DNA from: Apostichopus japonicus | Lineage: Eukaryota; Echinodermata; Holothuroidea; Aspidochirotida; Stichopodidae | Direction of reading: 5' to 3' | Assembly (NCBI RefSeq): GCF_037975245.1 | Contig: NC_092576.1 | Location: forward strand, 30,916,611 to 30,980,610 | DNA length: 64,000 bases | In this document: positions 1 through 11,100 of the stretch, one piece after another | How positions within the stretch are numbered: the first letter of the stretch is position 1 | Layout: each line of letters starts with the position of its first letter | The notes under the pieces: generated by a model | The model's input: only the letters and a program-made list of their open reading frames with translations | The model's database searches: none | Told to the model about the DNA's origin: nothing | Translations under genes and position numbers: made by a program

Positions 1-1009
1 GAAGTCAATTAACCTCTTTGTTATTTAAACAATTGTTTGTAGCGGTGACTGACCCAGGGTTGCCTTGTTCATATTTTGTTCGTTTTTGGGGCGAATTGCA
101 CCTGCGTCGATGGGTCCCGGCGCTGTTTAGCAACAGAGAACCGCATAGTAGTACTCCAAACAGGGTGGTGCGTGTCATTTGCTCCGCTCTGATTGAGTTG
201 CCCCCTGTTGACCTGTCACAGCCGGCCCTCGTTCACAGTTCGTTGCGGGATAGGGCCTTGAATGCAATTTTTGTACAGGGACGTCATTCTGCCGAAGTAT
301 GGCGTTCGGTGCATTCGAGGCTGAATGGTTGCAGGCTCCGTGATCTTGCATGGAGAATTGCACACGGTGCATTGGTGACCAACCTTAAAAGGTATCATTG
401 GCGATTGGGTGATGGACTGTGCCCAAGGACCGGCTGTGACAGCTTAGAGAGTACCGCTCATGTTTTTTGGCATTGTAACTTTGTTTTAAACTTATGGGAG
501 TGGTTCCAGACCTGGACCGACCGTGTAACGGGAGACCGTTCATGGTCGGTAGGACAGGGCTTTATATTATATGGGGTAGACCCTCCAGTTTGTTCGATTG
601 CTGTATTGCATCGCATTATTTTTGTTTGCTCTATTGTGAAGAAACATGTTTGGCGGAATAGATGTGATGTGGTTTTTAGGGGGAAGGTTGCCAGTTGGCA
701 GGCAGTCCTACAGGCGGTGAAGTCGGACATTCGCCTTCAAGTTGAAGGCGATTTTCGCCGTTTATCTGGGGCTGCCTTTTTTGGTCGCTGGTGTGCTGGG
801 GAAGGGTTTTTCGTTTCGCTGCGTGCGGGTTGTCCTTTTGTAGTTTTTTTAATGTTTCTGCGGGGGGGGGGGTGTTTTTGTCGCTGGAGGTCGGCGGGCG
901 TATTTTTTGGGCTCGCTTGACCTGAGTTTCGTTTTTCAGAATGGGATGGTTCGGTAGTGCCGTTTGGCCGTGACGTTTTGTATTCCGCATGGCGGATCAC
1001 GTAAAAAGC
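1..1009 (+). mobile_element. LINE family A, 3' part of a copy (A0)
   Basis: Nearly identical to the last ~1 kb of the full-length element at 10,779-15,729. It holds the ORF2 C-terminus followed by the 3' UTR and ends at the family's characteristic 3' end (cacgtaaaaagc). There is no poly(A) tail. The window edge cuts it, so a 5' truncation cannot be judged. It lies inside a minus-strand family B LINE: the B ORF2 frame stops at 1,010 and does not resume in the window. A terminal hairpin (984-996, tccgc/gcgga) is kept. Family assignment by alignment is certain; naming it L1/Tx1-like is from ORF2 motifs. Confidence 0.9.
18..920 (+). pseudogene. LINE family A ORF2, C-terminal fragment
   Basis: Open frame matching the post-RT C-terminal region of the intact ORF2 at 12,176-15,577, including the conserved Cys/His cluster CPRTGC...HVFWHC typical of L1/Tx1-type ORF2 proteins. 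The last ~30 residues differ from the intact copy because a G-run near 865 shifts the frame. The catalytic domains lie outside the window or are absent, so it makes no working reverse transcriptase by itself. Confidence 0.8.
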
Positions 1010-3360
1010 TCGGTGAACGCCATAAACAATACACAAATCTCTGATTCTAACCTTGATGGTTTCCCAGCATTCCGCTACAGAAACAAACCCTGCTTTTAAT
1101 GTACGCCACAAAGGTACATACATTGACAAATCTTTTTTTTATATTAACATAATTAAGAATCGATGAATTCTACTTCCAATAAAGGTTCCTAAACCATTGC
1201 TAGTAGAAATCTTCAAAGTAAACGAAAACGCATCATGATCAGAAAAAGGAAAGGGAATAACCTTATCATTCAACCTTATCAATAACCTTACCATATTACC
1301 TACAGCGTAAAGTTACTATTAACAAAAATTCTGTCGAGACGAGAACTTAAACCTTAACCGTGGTGCATCCACTTGTGACAATGTCTCGACGAACTGTCAA
1401 TTAACGAGAAAGAATTCAGATTAGAAAGGAGTTCCTCTCAAGAGGAAGTCTCCTCCAACGATAACAGGCACTTCTCCACGTGAATAGGAAACCAAATCAT
1501 TCAAAAATACACTACGTTCTTTAGGCACGCTCGTTGGGTGCGTAGACATTAAAGATACGAACTGAGGAATTTTCAAAAGTACAAAGAATCCCTAATCCCG
1601 TGTACATTAAGTGTACCAATAGAAAAATTAAGCATTAGAGCTTTCGAGAGAATGAAGAAACAAAACAGATTACACGTCCAAAAGAAAGTACTTGTCAAAC
1701 CACTGTATGTCGTGCTGTAAAACAAACTCCGGTGCTTCGTCGCAAGGTGATTCACCCACTCCTTTGGATTGCTGCACCCGGAATCATATTTCGTTAAGGG
1801 GCACTCACATCGCCCTAACTCCATCTCGCTATGAGCGAACTCCACGTGGGTCATAAAACCCCGAAACGAAACAAAATCATCACCACAACCCTCACTCGGG
1901 CATGTGATCCACCTCTTTACTTCCTGCACAATTTGGGATTCATTAACTAGCTTCTTTGCTTCAGAAGTGGTGTCCTTCTGTTCAGCCGAACTAGATTTAT
2001 CTGGCCGCTTACTTTTTTTTCGTGACACCAACTGCCGGGGAGCGTCTTCAGCCGGTCGCTTAGCTATGGATGTGGACTGGTCGACGTCATCCTGAACATT
2101 GGCGTTCTCCTTTGTAGTTTTCCACTACCAGTGAGGACTGCTTAACATTTGCTACTTCCTCCATCTCGGAGGACCAAGACCCCATAGCCAAGTTAACCAC
2201 CTCTTCCACCATCACGACGTCTGGCTTGTCGGATAGTGCCTAAGGGCCTTGTGACGTTGCGGTCTCGCTGACAGCTTTCTCCTGAACCGGCATTTCCGAG
2301 TCAGGAGCCGATTTGCCCTCCTCCTGCGTTTCGGGTATCACTGATGCGCCTCCGCTGACCCATGCTGCCGTCGTTGGATGGAGCTTCTTCGCAAAGGACA
2401 CCGGACATGCTTTGTATCCGTGTCCTGACTTGCCACATTGTAACACTGGCAATTGTAACACCGGTTTACGGCACAGTCTTTGACCAGATGACCCTCCTCA
2501 CCGCACTTGAAGCAAGTCGTGGATATCTGACCCAGCAAGATCTCCCACCCAAACTAAGAGATGAGGGGATTTCCTTCGTCAGCTGCATCTTATATTGCCG
2601 AGTTCCGTTGAAGACAGGGAGTTTGCTGTACCGGAGAAAACGGCCTCCAATGACTTTACCGAAACGACCCAGGGCGAGTCTCACCACGTTGCCATCCAGT
2701 TCGTGAGGGACATGCAAGAAAGTGACGATCTTCGTATTACTTGCATACGATGTTGCAGTAAATTTACTGCAAGCCAACATCGATGGCCAGAACTGTTAAC
2801 ACATTTCTTCAGTCTTAAAGGTGACATCAAAAATTTGCTTGGGTAGTGCTTTTACTGCACAGGCTGCTGCCACGTGCCCCAGTTGACCACAGTTGTAACA
2901 TCTGACTTGGTTGCAGTAAGATGCCAGGTGCCGGACGTCTCCACATTTCAAGCAGGTTTTCTGCTGTCCTGAGTATCTCACCCAGCAGTTTCTCCCGACG
3001 ATGCTGATGGAGGGCGGGATGTTCTTCTCCACCTTAATCCTATACTTGCGGGTGCCGTTGTAGAGGTTTGGGAAGTTTCGAAGACAGAGGCGTCTGCCAC
3101 TTTCAACTTTTCCGAACCGTCCAAGAACCGACCGGACCACGCTATCGTCCAACTCACGGGGTCAGCATCTCAATCAATTTCGGGAGGAAGTTCCGCTTGA
3201 CCTCATCGGATTTGAAAGTGACATTTAATCCTCTTCCTGGTAACGACTGGACGGCTACGAGATGCTCACCGACAGACACACCAATAGTCGAAAACATCTT
3301 TAATCGACTTTGCCGTAGCAAAACGGACATGAGAACTTTTGTGTCTAAGAAGTGGCTCCA
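1010..3360 (-). mobile_element. LINE family B (U2-targeting), 5' portion (B6)
   Basis: Minus-strand remnant of the same family as the full-length copy at 49,711-54,666. From its 5' end at 3,360 (tggagccac, like the other B 5' ends that begin tggag) it runs through ORF1 and the start of ORF2 (endonuclease remains ending with an SDHD-like motif near 1,230, then a short post-endonuclease stretch). It is interrupted at 1,010 by the family A copy. Frames are broken many times, and ORF1 contains an internal duplication. Just upstream lie scraps of U2 snRNA, the usual target of this family. Confidence 0.8.
1573..3301 (-). pseudogene. LINE family B ORF1 (broken, with duplicated N-terminal half)
   Basis: Nucleic-acid-binding ORF1 protein of the LINE. 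Pieces in order on the minus strand: an N-terminal block (LPG...FDVTFKS), the VLGRFGKV block, CCHC zinc knuckles (CLKCG, CYNCG), then a second copy of the N-terminal block (ALPKQIFDVTFK near 2,840) and a second VLGRFGKV/CCHC run to ~2,300. The C-terminus at 1,573-2,031 has a C2H2 finger (CPSEGC...FMTHVEFAH) and a second Cys/His finger (...NPKEWVNHLATKH). Several frameshifts make it non-functional. The CCHC plus C2H2 layout matches the copies at 48 and 54 kb. Confidence 0.75.
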
Positions 3361-3395
3361 TCACAAGATCTTAGTATCTAGAAAGAACAGATACT
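3361..3395 (-). other. U2 snRNA scraps between two head-to-tail family B elements
   Basis: On the minus strand the B5 3' end is followed by agtatctgttcttt, which is U2 sequence from the first base after the B insertion site. A short filler follows, then ctaagatc, which matches U2 just before the insertion site, and then the 5' end of B6. Only ~35 bp separate the two LINEs, so most of the intervening U2 gene is missing. This fits successive insertion at one target or recombination between U2 repeat units. Confidence 0.65.
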
Positions 3396-4070
3396 CTTCT
3401 TTGAAGTTTATCCAAACTTAATAACAAAACAACATATATCAAATTACATCATATAAAACTTCACAGTATATTTACAGAATGGTAAAGTAGTGAAAAACAA
3501 CATGCCTACGTGAAACTACTTCATACAAGTATCATAACATAATTCATCATTAACAACACGAACAATTGTACTTCCATTTGTCCATAACGCTTGAAATCTG
3601 CTCTAATACGAAACTTAAGTTCGTTTTTAATTAAACAGGTAACATCATCATCCGAATGAAACGTGATTCAAAGACATTAGTACAACGAGCTTTCCAAATA
3701 TAAAACCTGCAAACGCAAAAATCCAAACCAAATCCTATCATACACTTCTTTTGAAATACTGGGCGCCAGTGCGCCCAACAGAAAGAAACTTTGAGTGAAA
3801 AATTCATTTCCCGCTAATTTCGTAGAAACCCTGCTCACCCACAGGAGAATTCCATGAACCCTTGGACGATTCCAGAAAACGTGTGATAAGGACTCACTCC
3901 TATCCAGGGTTGGAAAAACTTGTTTCGTTTCCCGCGAGTACACTTCAGACAACTGCCGATTTCCCGTGGGGTCAAGGGGCCCTCCAAAATTTTGCTATAT
4001 TTGCGTGTCTGGCGATAAAAAATATCGCAGTTGCGGATGGAAAATGCTGACAACTTTTCCAATTTAACAT
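3396..4070 (-). mobile_element. LINE family B, 5'-truncated 3' end (B5)
   Basis: Minus-strand copy of the B 3' terminus: the ORF2 C-terminal tail (SHVFWNRPRVHGILLWVSRV, as in the copies at 45.8 and 55.7 kb) and the 3' UTR down to the family's 3' end (gtttggataaacttcaaag). It lacks everything upstream, as expected from 5' truncation during target-primed reverse transcription. The upper boundary near 4,070 is approximate. The coding part (3,677-4,062) is frameshifted. Confidence 0.75.
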
Positions 4071-5147
4071 TGTCACGAAACTGATGAAAGACTTACGAAA
4101 CTTCCGCTACGAAACTTCTTACGAAACTTCCGCTATTATAATCCGTTTGTAGATTGCCGCACACTGAATGAACAGCGTGTACAATACGCATATAACAACT
4201 GCAGTGCAGTGGTATTATGTTGGGCTGTGACCTTCATAAAAGACTACAGTACATGTGCTGTTTGTTTTGGGTTACGAAAATCTTGGCATGCTTCCAGAAA
4301 AGTTTTCTCATCACACTAGATCATGACCACCAATATTGGTTGCGTCCTTTTCATTTCATGAATTGTACACAAATTGTAGGTAGTACTTATCTTTGAAGTT
4401 TATTGGAATATGTTGCGGGGGTCGCGCATGGGTAGGACATCATGGGAGACATATGCAAAGAAAATGAAAAATGACCTACCTTTTGCATCCCAATGAAATT
4501 CAAGTTTAGTATTCTCGCATCCATTTACTGAGTGAGAAATAGAATTTTTGACTTCGTAGACATGACACGTTCCACAACTTTAGAGAAACCTTTCAAAATG
4601 TAAGGACATTCTGATCTCTTCAAACAAAATGAAGATTTTCCTTGGAGCCAAAATAATGAAAAGGGATCTTAATAGGGGATCTTAATAAAAGGGGATCTTA
4701 ATAGGGGATCTGCTTCGTGAATTTCTGGGCCTTGCTAATGAAGAAATTCCTCCTGACTGACAACTTGATGATCGGTAGGACGACGTGAAGGAGCATGAAT
4801 TTCGATCGAAGAGCCCATCCTTTCAACCACGCTTTCTGCATGCGTCTTAACTGTGCAGCAAGGTGCAGAAAGTCGGGTATATCCTTGGACAATTCAGAAA
4901 GTTTCATGAATGCGTGAAGAACAAGTTTTTCGTCTTCTCTGTTGTTTCCTGCGAATGATTTTCTGATCATTTCATTGAGTCGGCAAACAACTCTGCTCTG
5001 CATTCAGAATGGAATTCAGTCAGTCCTTAAATTTTGCATATTGTGCTCTCATTTCAGCATTATCAATGTCACAGTCTGGGAAGAAATTTGCATCGAGGGC
5101 TTACTGTAATAAATGTTCTAAATCGTCTTCCCCATCAGTGCGCCACA
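4071..5147. other. No gene recognised; short GGGGATCTTAATA repeat
   Basis: No coding region is recognised. 4,663-4,712 carries four imperfect repeats of ggggatcttaata, and 4,095-4,135 repeats acgaaacttccgct. A 101-codon minus-strand open frame at 4,698-5,003 (KAWLKGWALRSKFMLL) is not recognised and has no visible splice or family support. Confidence 0.4.
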
Positions 5148-5189
5148 CTGTAAAAACTAAAAGGGTTTATTTACCCCAAAATAGGGTAA

Positions 5190-5715
5190 ATGTAAATCCC
5201 GCATGTGGACACAAAGTATGGGTATTTATAACCACATTTAGATGTGCATTTACCCTTTATTGTGTCGCTATGCAGGATTTACATTTACCCACTATTTGGT
5301 TTCTTTTACACAATTTAGGTGTGAATTTACCCATTATTGTGTTGCTATGCAGGATTTACATTTACCCACTATTTGGTTACTTTTACACAATTTATTTGTA
5401 AGTTTACCCTTTATTGTGTTGCTATGCAGGATTTACATTTACCCACTATTTGATTACTTTAACACAACTTAGGTGTGAATTTGCCCATATTTGTGTTGCT
5501 ATGCAGGATTTACATTTACCCACTATTTGGTTACTTTGACACAATTTAGGTGTGAATTTACCCATATTTGTGTTGCTATGCAGGATTTACATTTACCCAC
5601 TATTTGGTTACTTTAACACAACTTAGGTGTCAATTTACCATTATTTGAGTTGCTAAGCAAGACTCACATTTACCCACTATTTGGTTACTTTTAAACAATA
5701 TAGGTGTAAATTTAT
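5190..5715. repeat. 77-bp tandem repeat array
   Basis: The word tgcaggattt recurs at 5,271, 5,348, 5,425, 5,502 and 5,579, with a degenerate form at 5,656, giving an exact 77-bp period over about 6.5 units. Each unit contains gttgctatgcagg, acatttacccactatttggt and a cacaattta block. The array is preceded at 5,148 by cactgtaaaaactaaaaggg, whose complement resembles the end of the repeat-rich tract near 25,040-25,065, so the array may be the core of a dispersed non-autonomous element. Open frames across it are by-products of the period. Confidence 0.9.
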
Positions 5716-7888
5716 GACTTAGTTGTGTTGATGTGTGGGATTATTCCATTAGATCTTTTGGTACTATTATGCTTAAGATGTACAACTACCTCTTTGATGC
5801 TGCTGCACATAATTTACAATTATATTAAAGGTATTCTGTATTGGCCCAAAATTATAGCATGCTATAATCGCTAGATGTTTTCAAAGAATACTTTCCTGGA
5901 GGTCACTACCCTCCAATGGTTCACAGACATTCTACATTGAGCACACAAGATGACTGAATGTCTCAGTGAGAAAAATTTCCTCAAGAGTGGTAATAAAAAC
6001 AGTTCAGAATTTTAAGCAAAGATGACCATATTTGGCCAACACAGCATACCTTCATTGGGCTACATAACACAATGCAATTTAATTGTGCAGATTCTTGAAT
6101 TAATATAATGGGTAAGAATGTTAAATTAGGAGAAAACTAGAAACTTCAAACATGAATACTACACTGCATAAACGTGATATGAATAATCAATGCAATAGCA
6201 TGTTTATATCAATCTAGGAATATTCATGCATAATGTACAATATGGTGAAGCAACACTTAAAGTTGGTAACATATGTGTATACTAGTAAAACCTTGACTAA
6301 AAAATGTTACATTTACTAATGTATGATCACATTTTCTCAACAATTAGAAACTGCCACAACCCATTACTAGGCATGTCAGGTATTAAACCATGTAACAATT
6401 TTCATTTACATCGATGAATACATTTGTAAAACTAAGGTGTGCCAATCTTTTAACATTAACATAAATCTCTATTGACCACAAATATTACTTTCAGGTTGTC
6501 TGTTATGATTATGCTGTATCACTGTCACCTTAAAAATCTGGTATCACTCAAAAAGTGCATTACTTTGGCATAACATTGGTAAAAAAGACCATAACTGCCA
6601 CTTTTATAAAATGGCTCAGCAAAAAATTGAGAAACTTGGAGAATATTGGGATAAACAATAATAACTTACTAATAAAAACAATTTGTATGTAAACAACTAA
6701 CTTTGCAAATCAATGCAGGTACATCAACATGCTTTTGTTTATGATCAAACCCATCAGTTCTCACTGACCATGAATGTTGCATCAACACAATAAAGGTTTA
6801 CATGATAAGACCTGTATGTTACTAAGTTGTAAATTAATAACTCTAAAACATACCTTAACTCTAATGTATGATTAATTATACAGTTCTTAGTGCTTTAACA
6901 TTTCATGTTGATTTATCTTGAATACAACAGTACACTCAAAAAGTTGCATTAGAGTGGTGCATGTTTATGTGCACCACCCCCACCCCACCAACCAAATTTT
7001 GTTGTGACAGAACAAGCCACAATATATGGAACTTTCTTGTCACTGATCTAATTGTTCCAGCAATTGTCTCCATGATTTTATTTATATGTGCATCAAGCAT
7101 TACAAAGATTATCGATAACAACTTCCTGGTCTTGGTATAAATTGACAAAAACAAAATCAAATCGAGCAAAGATACGGTGATGCTTAAGTTTAGGCCTATG
7201 ATTGTGAATGATCACCATTAACCATCTGTGTTGAGTGTAACCGAGGCTAACTGAGGAAGACTAGCATACAATTAGTCTACACTAAGCTTGCTTCAACTAG
7301 GCTGAACGTTAAACCTTAATCACTATACCCCTCTATGCTTATTGTAGACCCCACAATTTATCACAAAATATTACTGTACACAATTTGCTATTCTTAATGC
7401 TCATCAATCTTGGTTTGAATGTATAAAAATTTTACTGGCTTAGATAATTTGCTTAATATCAACTAATTGCTGTTTGGCCTTCTTATTACACCCAGTTCTA
7501 ATTGTATTAACAGCTTATTATTGACTTTACTATATGACACCTTTTATAAAGTTGCATTAGTGTTCCAACTAAATTTTCGCCCCCAACTTTGCTCTTCGTC
7601 ATAACAAGGCATGTCACAGCACTTCAAACTTGTAGTTGCCCCTGATCTCACTGTTTCACCAATATTGTAATGTTTAGTATTATATATCATTTAAGTGTAT
7701 TAAGAATTACCCAAATTATCATTTTACACATTATTTGTCTTGTAAAATTGTGCTAACAAACTAAATCCCTGAAAACAACACTATGCAAATCCAGCAAACA
7801 ATCTGAAAAACATAACTAACAATAATTCTGGGTCAACAAATAACAGAAAAACAATAGAACTTGAAGAAAAGTCACAAAATGAAATAAA
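5716..7888. other. Non-coding AT-rich stretch
   Basis: No gene is recognised. Two loosely similar blocks beginning aaagttgcattag (6,940 and 7,552) may be diverged copies of a dispersed repeat. The stretch lies downstream of the last exon of the SAMD3-like gene and could include its 3' UTR. Confidence 0.4.
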
Positions 7889-8173
7889 TCATGCTTGAAG
7901 TTTTGCAATTAATGAAATGATCTTTTGAGGCAATTTCCCCTTGTCTTTGCATTGCAGCAGAACATTTTGCAGAAATGTCAGTGTTCCTTTTACTTTGCCG
8001 TTATACTGTATGTTGAAAACATAATATGTTGCCAGCAGGATTAGAACTGCCTCAGGGAAAGATGCTGCAGTACTGCATTTTTCGTTTTCTGCAATGATTG
8101 TTATGTTTGATGGGTCCAGCGGATCCCCAGTGTATGTTATGACCGGTGTGCTGATTTCAACATCCGAGCTAAC
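7889..8173 (-). other. SAMD3-like terminal exon
   Basis: Acceptor tgatag|gtt; open to TGA at 7,889. Encodes PVITYTGDPLDPSN, then FPEAVLILLATYYVFNIQY and GTLTFLQNVLLQCKDKGKLP, matching the C-terminal pattern of SAMD3-like proteins (an aromatic, hydrophobic helix followed by a leucine-rich helix and a K-LP end). Confidence 0.85.
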
Positions 8174-11100
8174 CTATCAAACAATGAAATAAATAGGATG
8201 ATTAATTCCTGATAACACATTTTCAAAGGTAATCCAGCTTCTTCAGAATCACATACACTAAACTTGCATTTGATAATATTACTTGGGAGCTGATTTGAAT
8301 AAGCATCATTTCTAGCTATAAATGAATATTGCGAATGTTTCTATAACTCAGGGTATATATAAACCAGAATGTCAAATAACTTAGTGATTCCTTGCCATTA
8401 TGAAGCAACATTAGATGGCATATTTTCCAACTTCCACCGTGCTGACCTGATATCACCAGAAGTGCCATTGGCCTTAGAGTATCGAATAATAGGTGCCTAT
8501 ATAAGAAGATTGAATTTGAAACCAACTATCATTTCTTCAGCGATCAACTTTATTAAGACTTGGCTCTAATTGAAGACAAGTGAACTGTGACCTCCATACA
8601 AAACATTCGGGATTTGCTACTTACCAAATGCTACCTAAATTCAATTCATGATATGTGGTGGTAATTAAAGGGTTCAGGTTTTCATGTTTGTTGATCTCAA
8701 ATGACCTCTGACCACAATCAAAAACAGGAAGAACCACCTACTCACCAAGGGTTACCTTGTGTTATCTTTTAATTCAAAGAAAAAATAGGGATCATCTGCT
8801 CACCAGGGCTATCTACATATTACTCTTGAAGTGCAAACCATCTTTCACTTCTTGAGGTATAGTGTTTACAAACCGAGGCCTCACACACACCCCGATCAGC
8901 ATTGCATAGATTTCTTTGGCCTTAGAAGGGTTATCGACATATTACTCTTTACATCTTTTGCAAGTTTACAAATAATACACCAACTAATGAAAGGGTTATT
9001 AAAATGGGAAGCTTACATCATCATCACTGTTTATAAACAGAAAGTTGCGATCTTCTTTCAGGAAGCCAGGTAGTATCCAGAGAGCTGCAGTCCATGTAGC
9101 ATCTGTAGCAGAAATAAACACTGAAGTTAATGTCTTCATTCAGTGTAAATGAATGTAAAATGTAACACAACAGTAAAAAATTTCATGCTGATTTCCTGAA
9201 AATAACATAATGATTTAGTAAGTTGATGTAGTGTATCAATGCAGTTTTATCTCTGCACTCTTAAAAATAACTACATTGAAGTGTTCCTTAATTAATGTTT
9301 TATTGCAGGATTCAGTAAACCATCTAATTCATCCAATGACGACACTGTTGCTACTTTGCCTCATATGGTCACAACTTGTCTCCTTGCTCAGATTATCCTG
9401 TATATATGAAACAGGATTGGCCACATTTTTCTTCATTATCTTGAAAGACCTTGGATTTTTTTTTAAGTTTTCAAACATCTGCCATCAGTTTAACTAATTT
9501 ATATTTTAAGAAGCTGACAAAATGCTTGTCTCAACTGAAACTGTTAAGACATATCTCCTAGTCTACATAATAGTAAACTTTTTTATTATTTTTGGTAATT
9601 AACTCAGCACTTTGAGATGTTAACTTACCCCTTTTGTCTTTTTCTGTCAATTGCTGAATAAAGTTGTTGTATTCAACAAGGAATCGAAGAGTGCCCTTTG
9701 AGTGATTTGTGTTGTAGGTGATGATCTTTGCTGCAATGTCATCAAGATTTTTGTAGAACATCTCCGACACTGCATCCCAACTGATGATGGCTGAAAAATC
9801 TTCTATGATCTATGAATTAAGGTAATAAAAAGGATGATAATGACATTGTATTAATAAATAACTTTCAAACAGGAACTTTCAGCCAAGTATTCGTGTTAGA
9901 TCATTAAGTCAGTAAAAGAATCTTGTTTTGGCAGTTATTCATGATTTTCTTCAGTCAAACCTCTATTTTAGTAGAAATTCTAAACATTCAAATACTCTTA
10001 CATATCATCCATGGTATTTAGATTCACCTACTTTTTTGAAAATCCCTGTCAAAGCTAACAATGTGTTTCTTCCATGGTAAATAAAACAGCTATGATAAGC
10101 TCACTTGGCAGGTTAATTTGTGGCAAAATGCACTCATGACCCTTTTCCTTGAACTTTGTCTACCTCAAATGATTCTTGAACTAAAAAAGGTAGGAATCAT
10201 CTACTAACCAAATGCAATCAACATTCTAAGGGATTTTTAAGAAGCCAGTAACTGACAATTTTAACACTTATTGCACTGTGTTTCATGAATATCAGCTATG
10301 ATTCAAGGAAGCTTCCCTTCCTGAGAAATCCTGAGAGCAAGCTATGCAGCATGAACACAAGTTCATTCACCCTTACATACACAAGCCTTAACATTGGCTT
10401 ATGATTTCGTCAAACCAACAATTTCCAGTGTAGAACATTATAATCATAAGTCTTAATAATTAGGAATCATATGTTTGAAATTACCTGTTCTGCACAAAAT
10501 AGAGTAGGAAATTTGCCTCTGATTTCTGCTATTGGTGGTTTCTCCTCAAGTACAAGTCTCCTTCTCTCTCCAAATGTCAGTGCCATTAATGACTTAATTT
10601 TGTTCTTGTCTTGTTTTTTCTTTGTTGATTCCTTTTGTAGTTCCTTAATGTGCAGTTTGATAGTCTCCTCTGTTTCACCCTCAGGTAGAGTCCAATCAGC
10701 TCCGTCTTTTCGTTCTCCCTCGTCAGTTGTTGCATGTGTAGATGTCTTCCTCTTCTTCACAACTACATCCCTCGTCATATTACTGGCTTTCGTGGAGTGC
10801 AGACGTGTTTTTGCTCTCGCTCTCCATATACTACACTTCTACTATATATTAACCTATACTGTTTTGCACTGTACTGTACTGTGCTTCCCGCCAGGCGGGA
10901 GTAGTATTTTTTGTTAGTACGTGCGTGCGTGCTATAGGCGTTGTTTTGTTTTCAACATATTGTTCTTACTTTACTGTCACTACTTTTGTTTTGGTTCGTT
11001 TCTTGCTCCTCCGTGGCCTAGCCACCTTGCGGTATCATGGCGTCGCGCCGTGATAGCCGTATTGTTAAGTTAACTTTTACCGGTGAACAAGCGGTTCCAC

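Noticed and set aside
4698-5003. 101-codon minus-strand frame as a gene
   Set aside because: No recognisable motif, no splice partners and an adjoining repeat; evidence too thin.
5009-5472. Overlapping plus-strand frames with repeated LPTIW-like segments
   Set aside because: Produced by the 77-bp tandem repeat; no start context, splice sites or family match.
10471-10917. 148-codon plus-strand open frame
   Set aside because: Antisense shadow of the SAMD3-like exon running into the LINE 5' UTR; no family resemblance.
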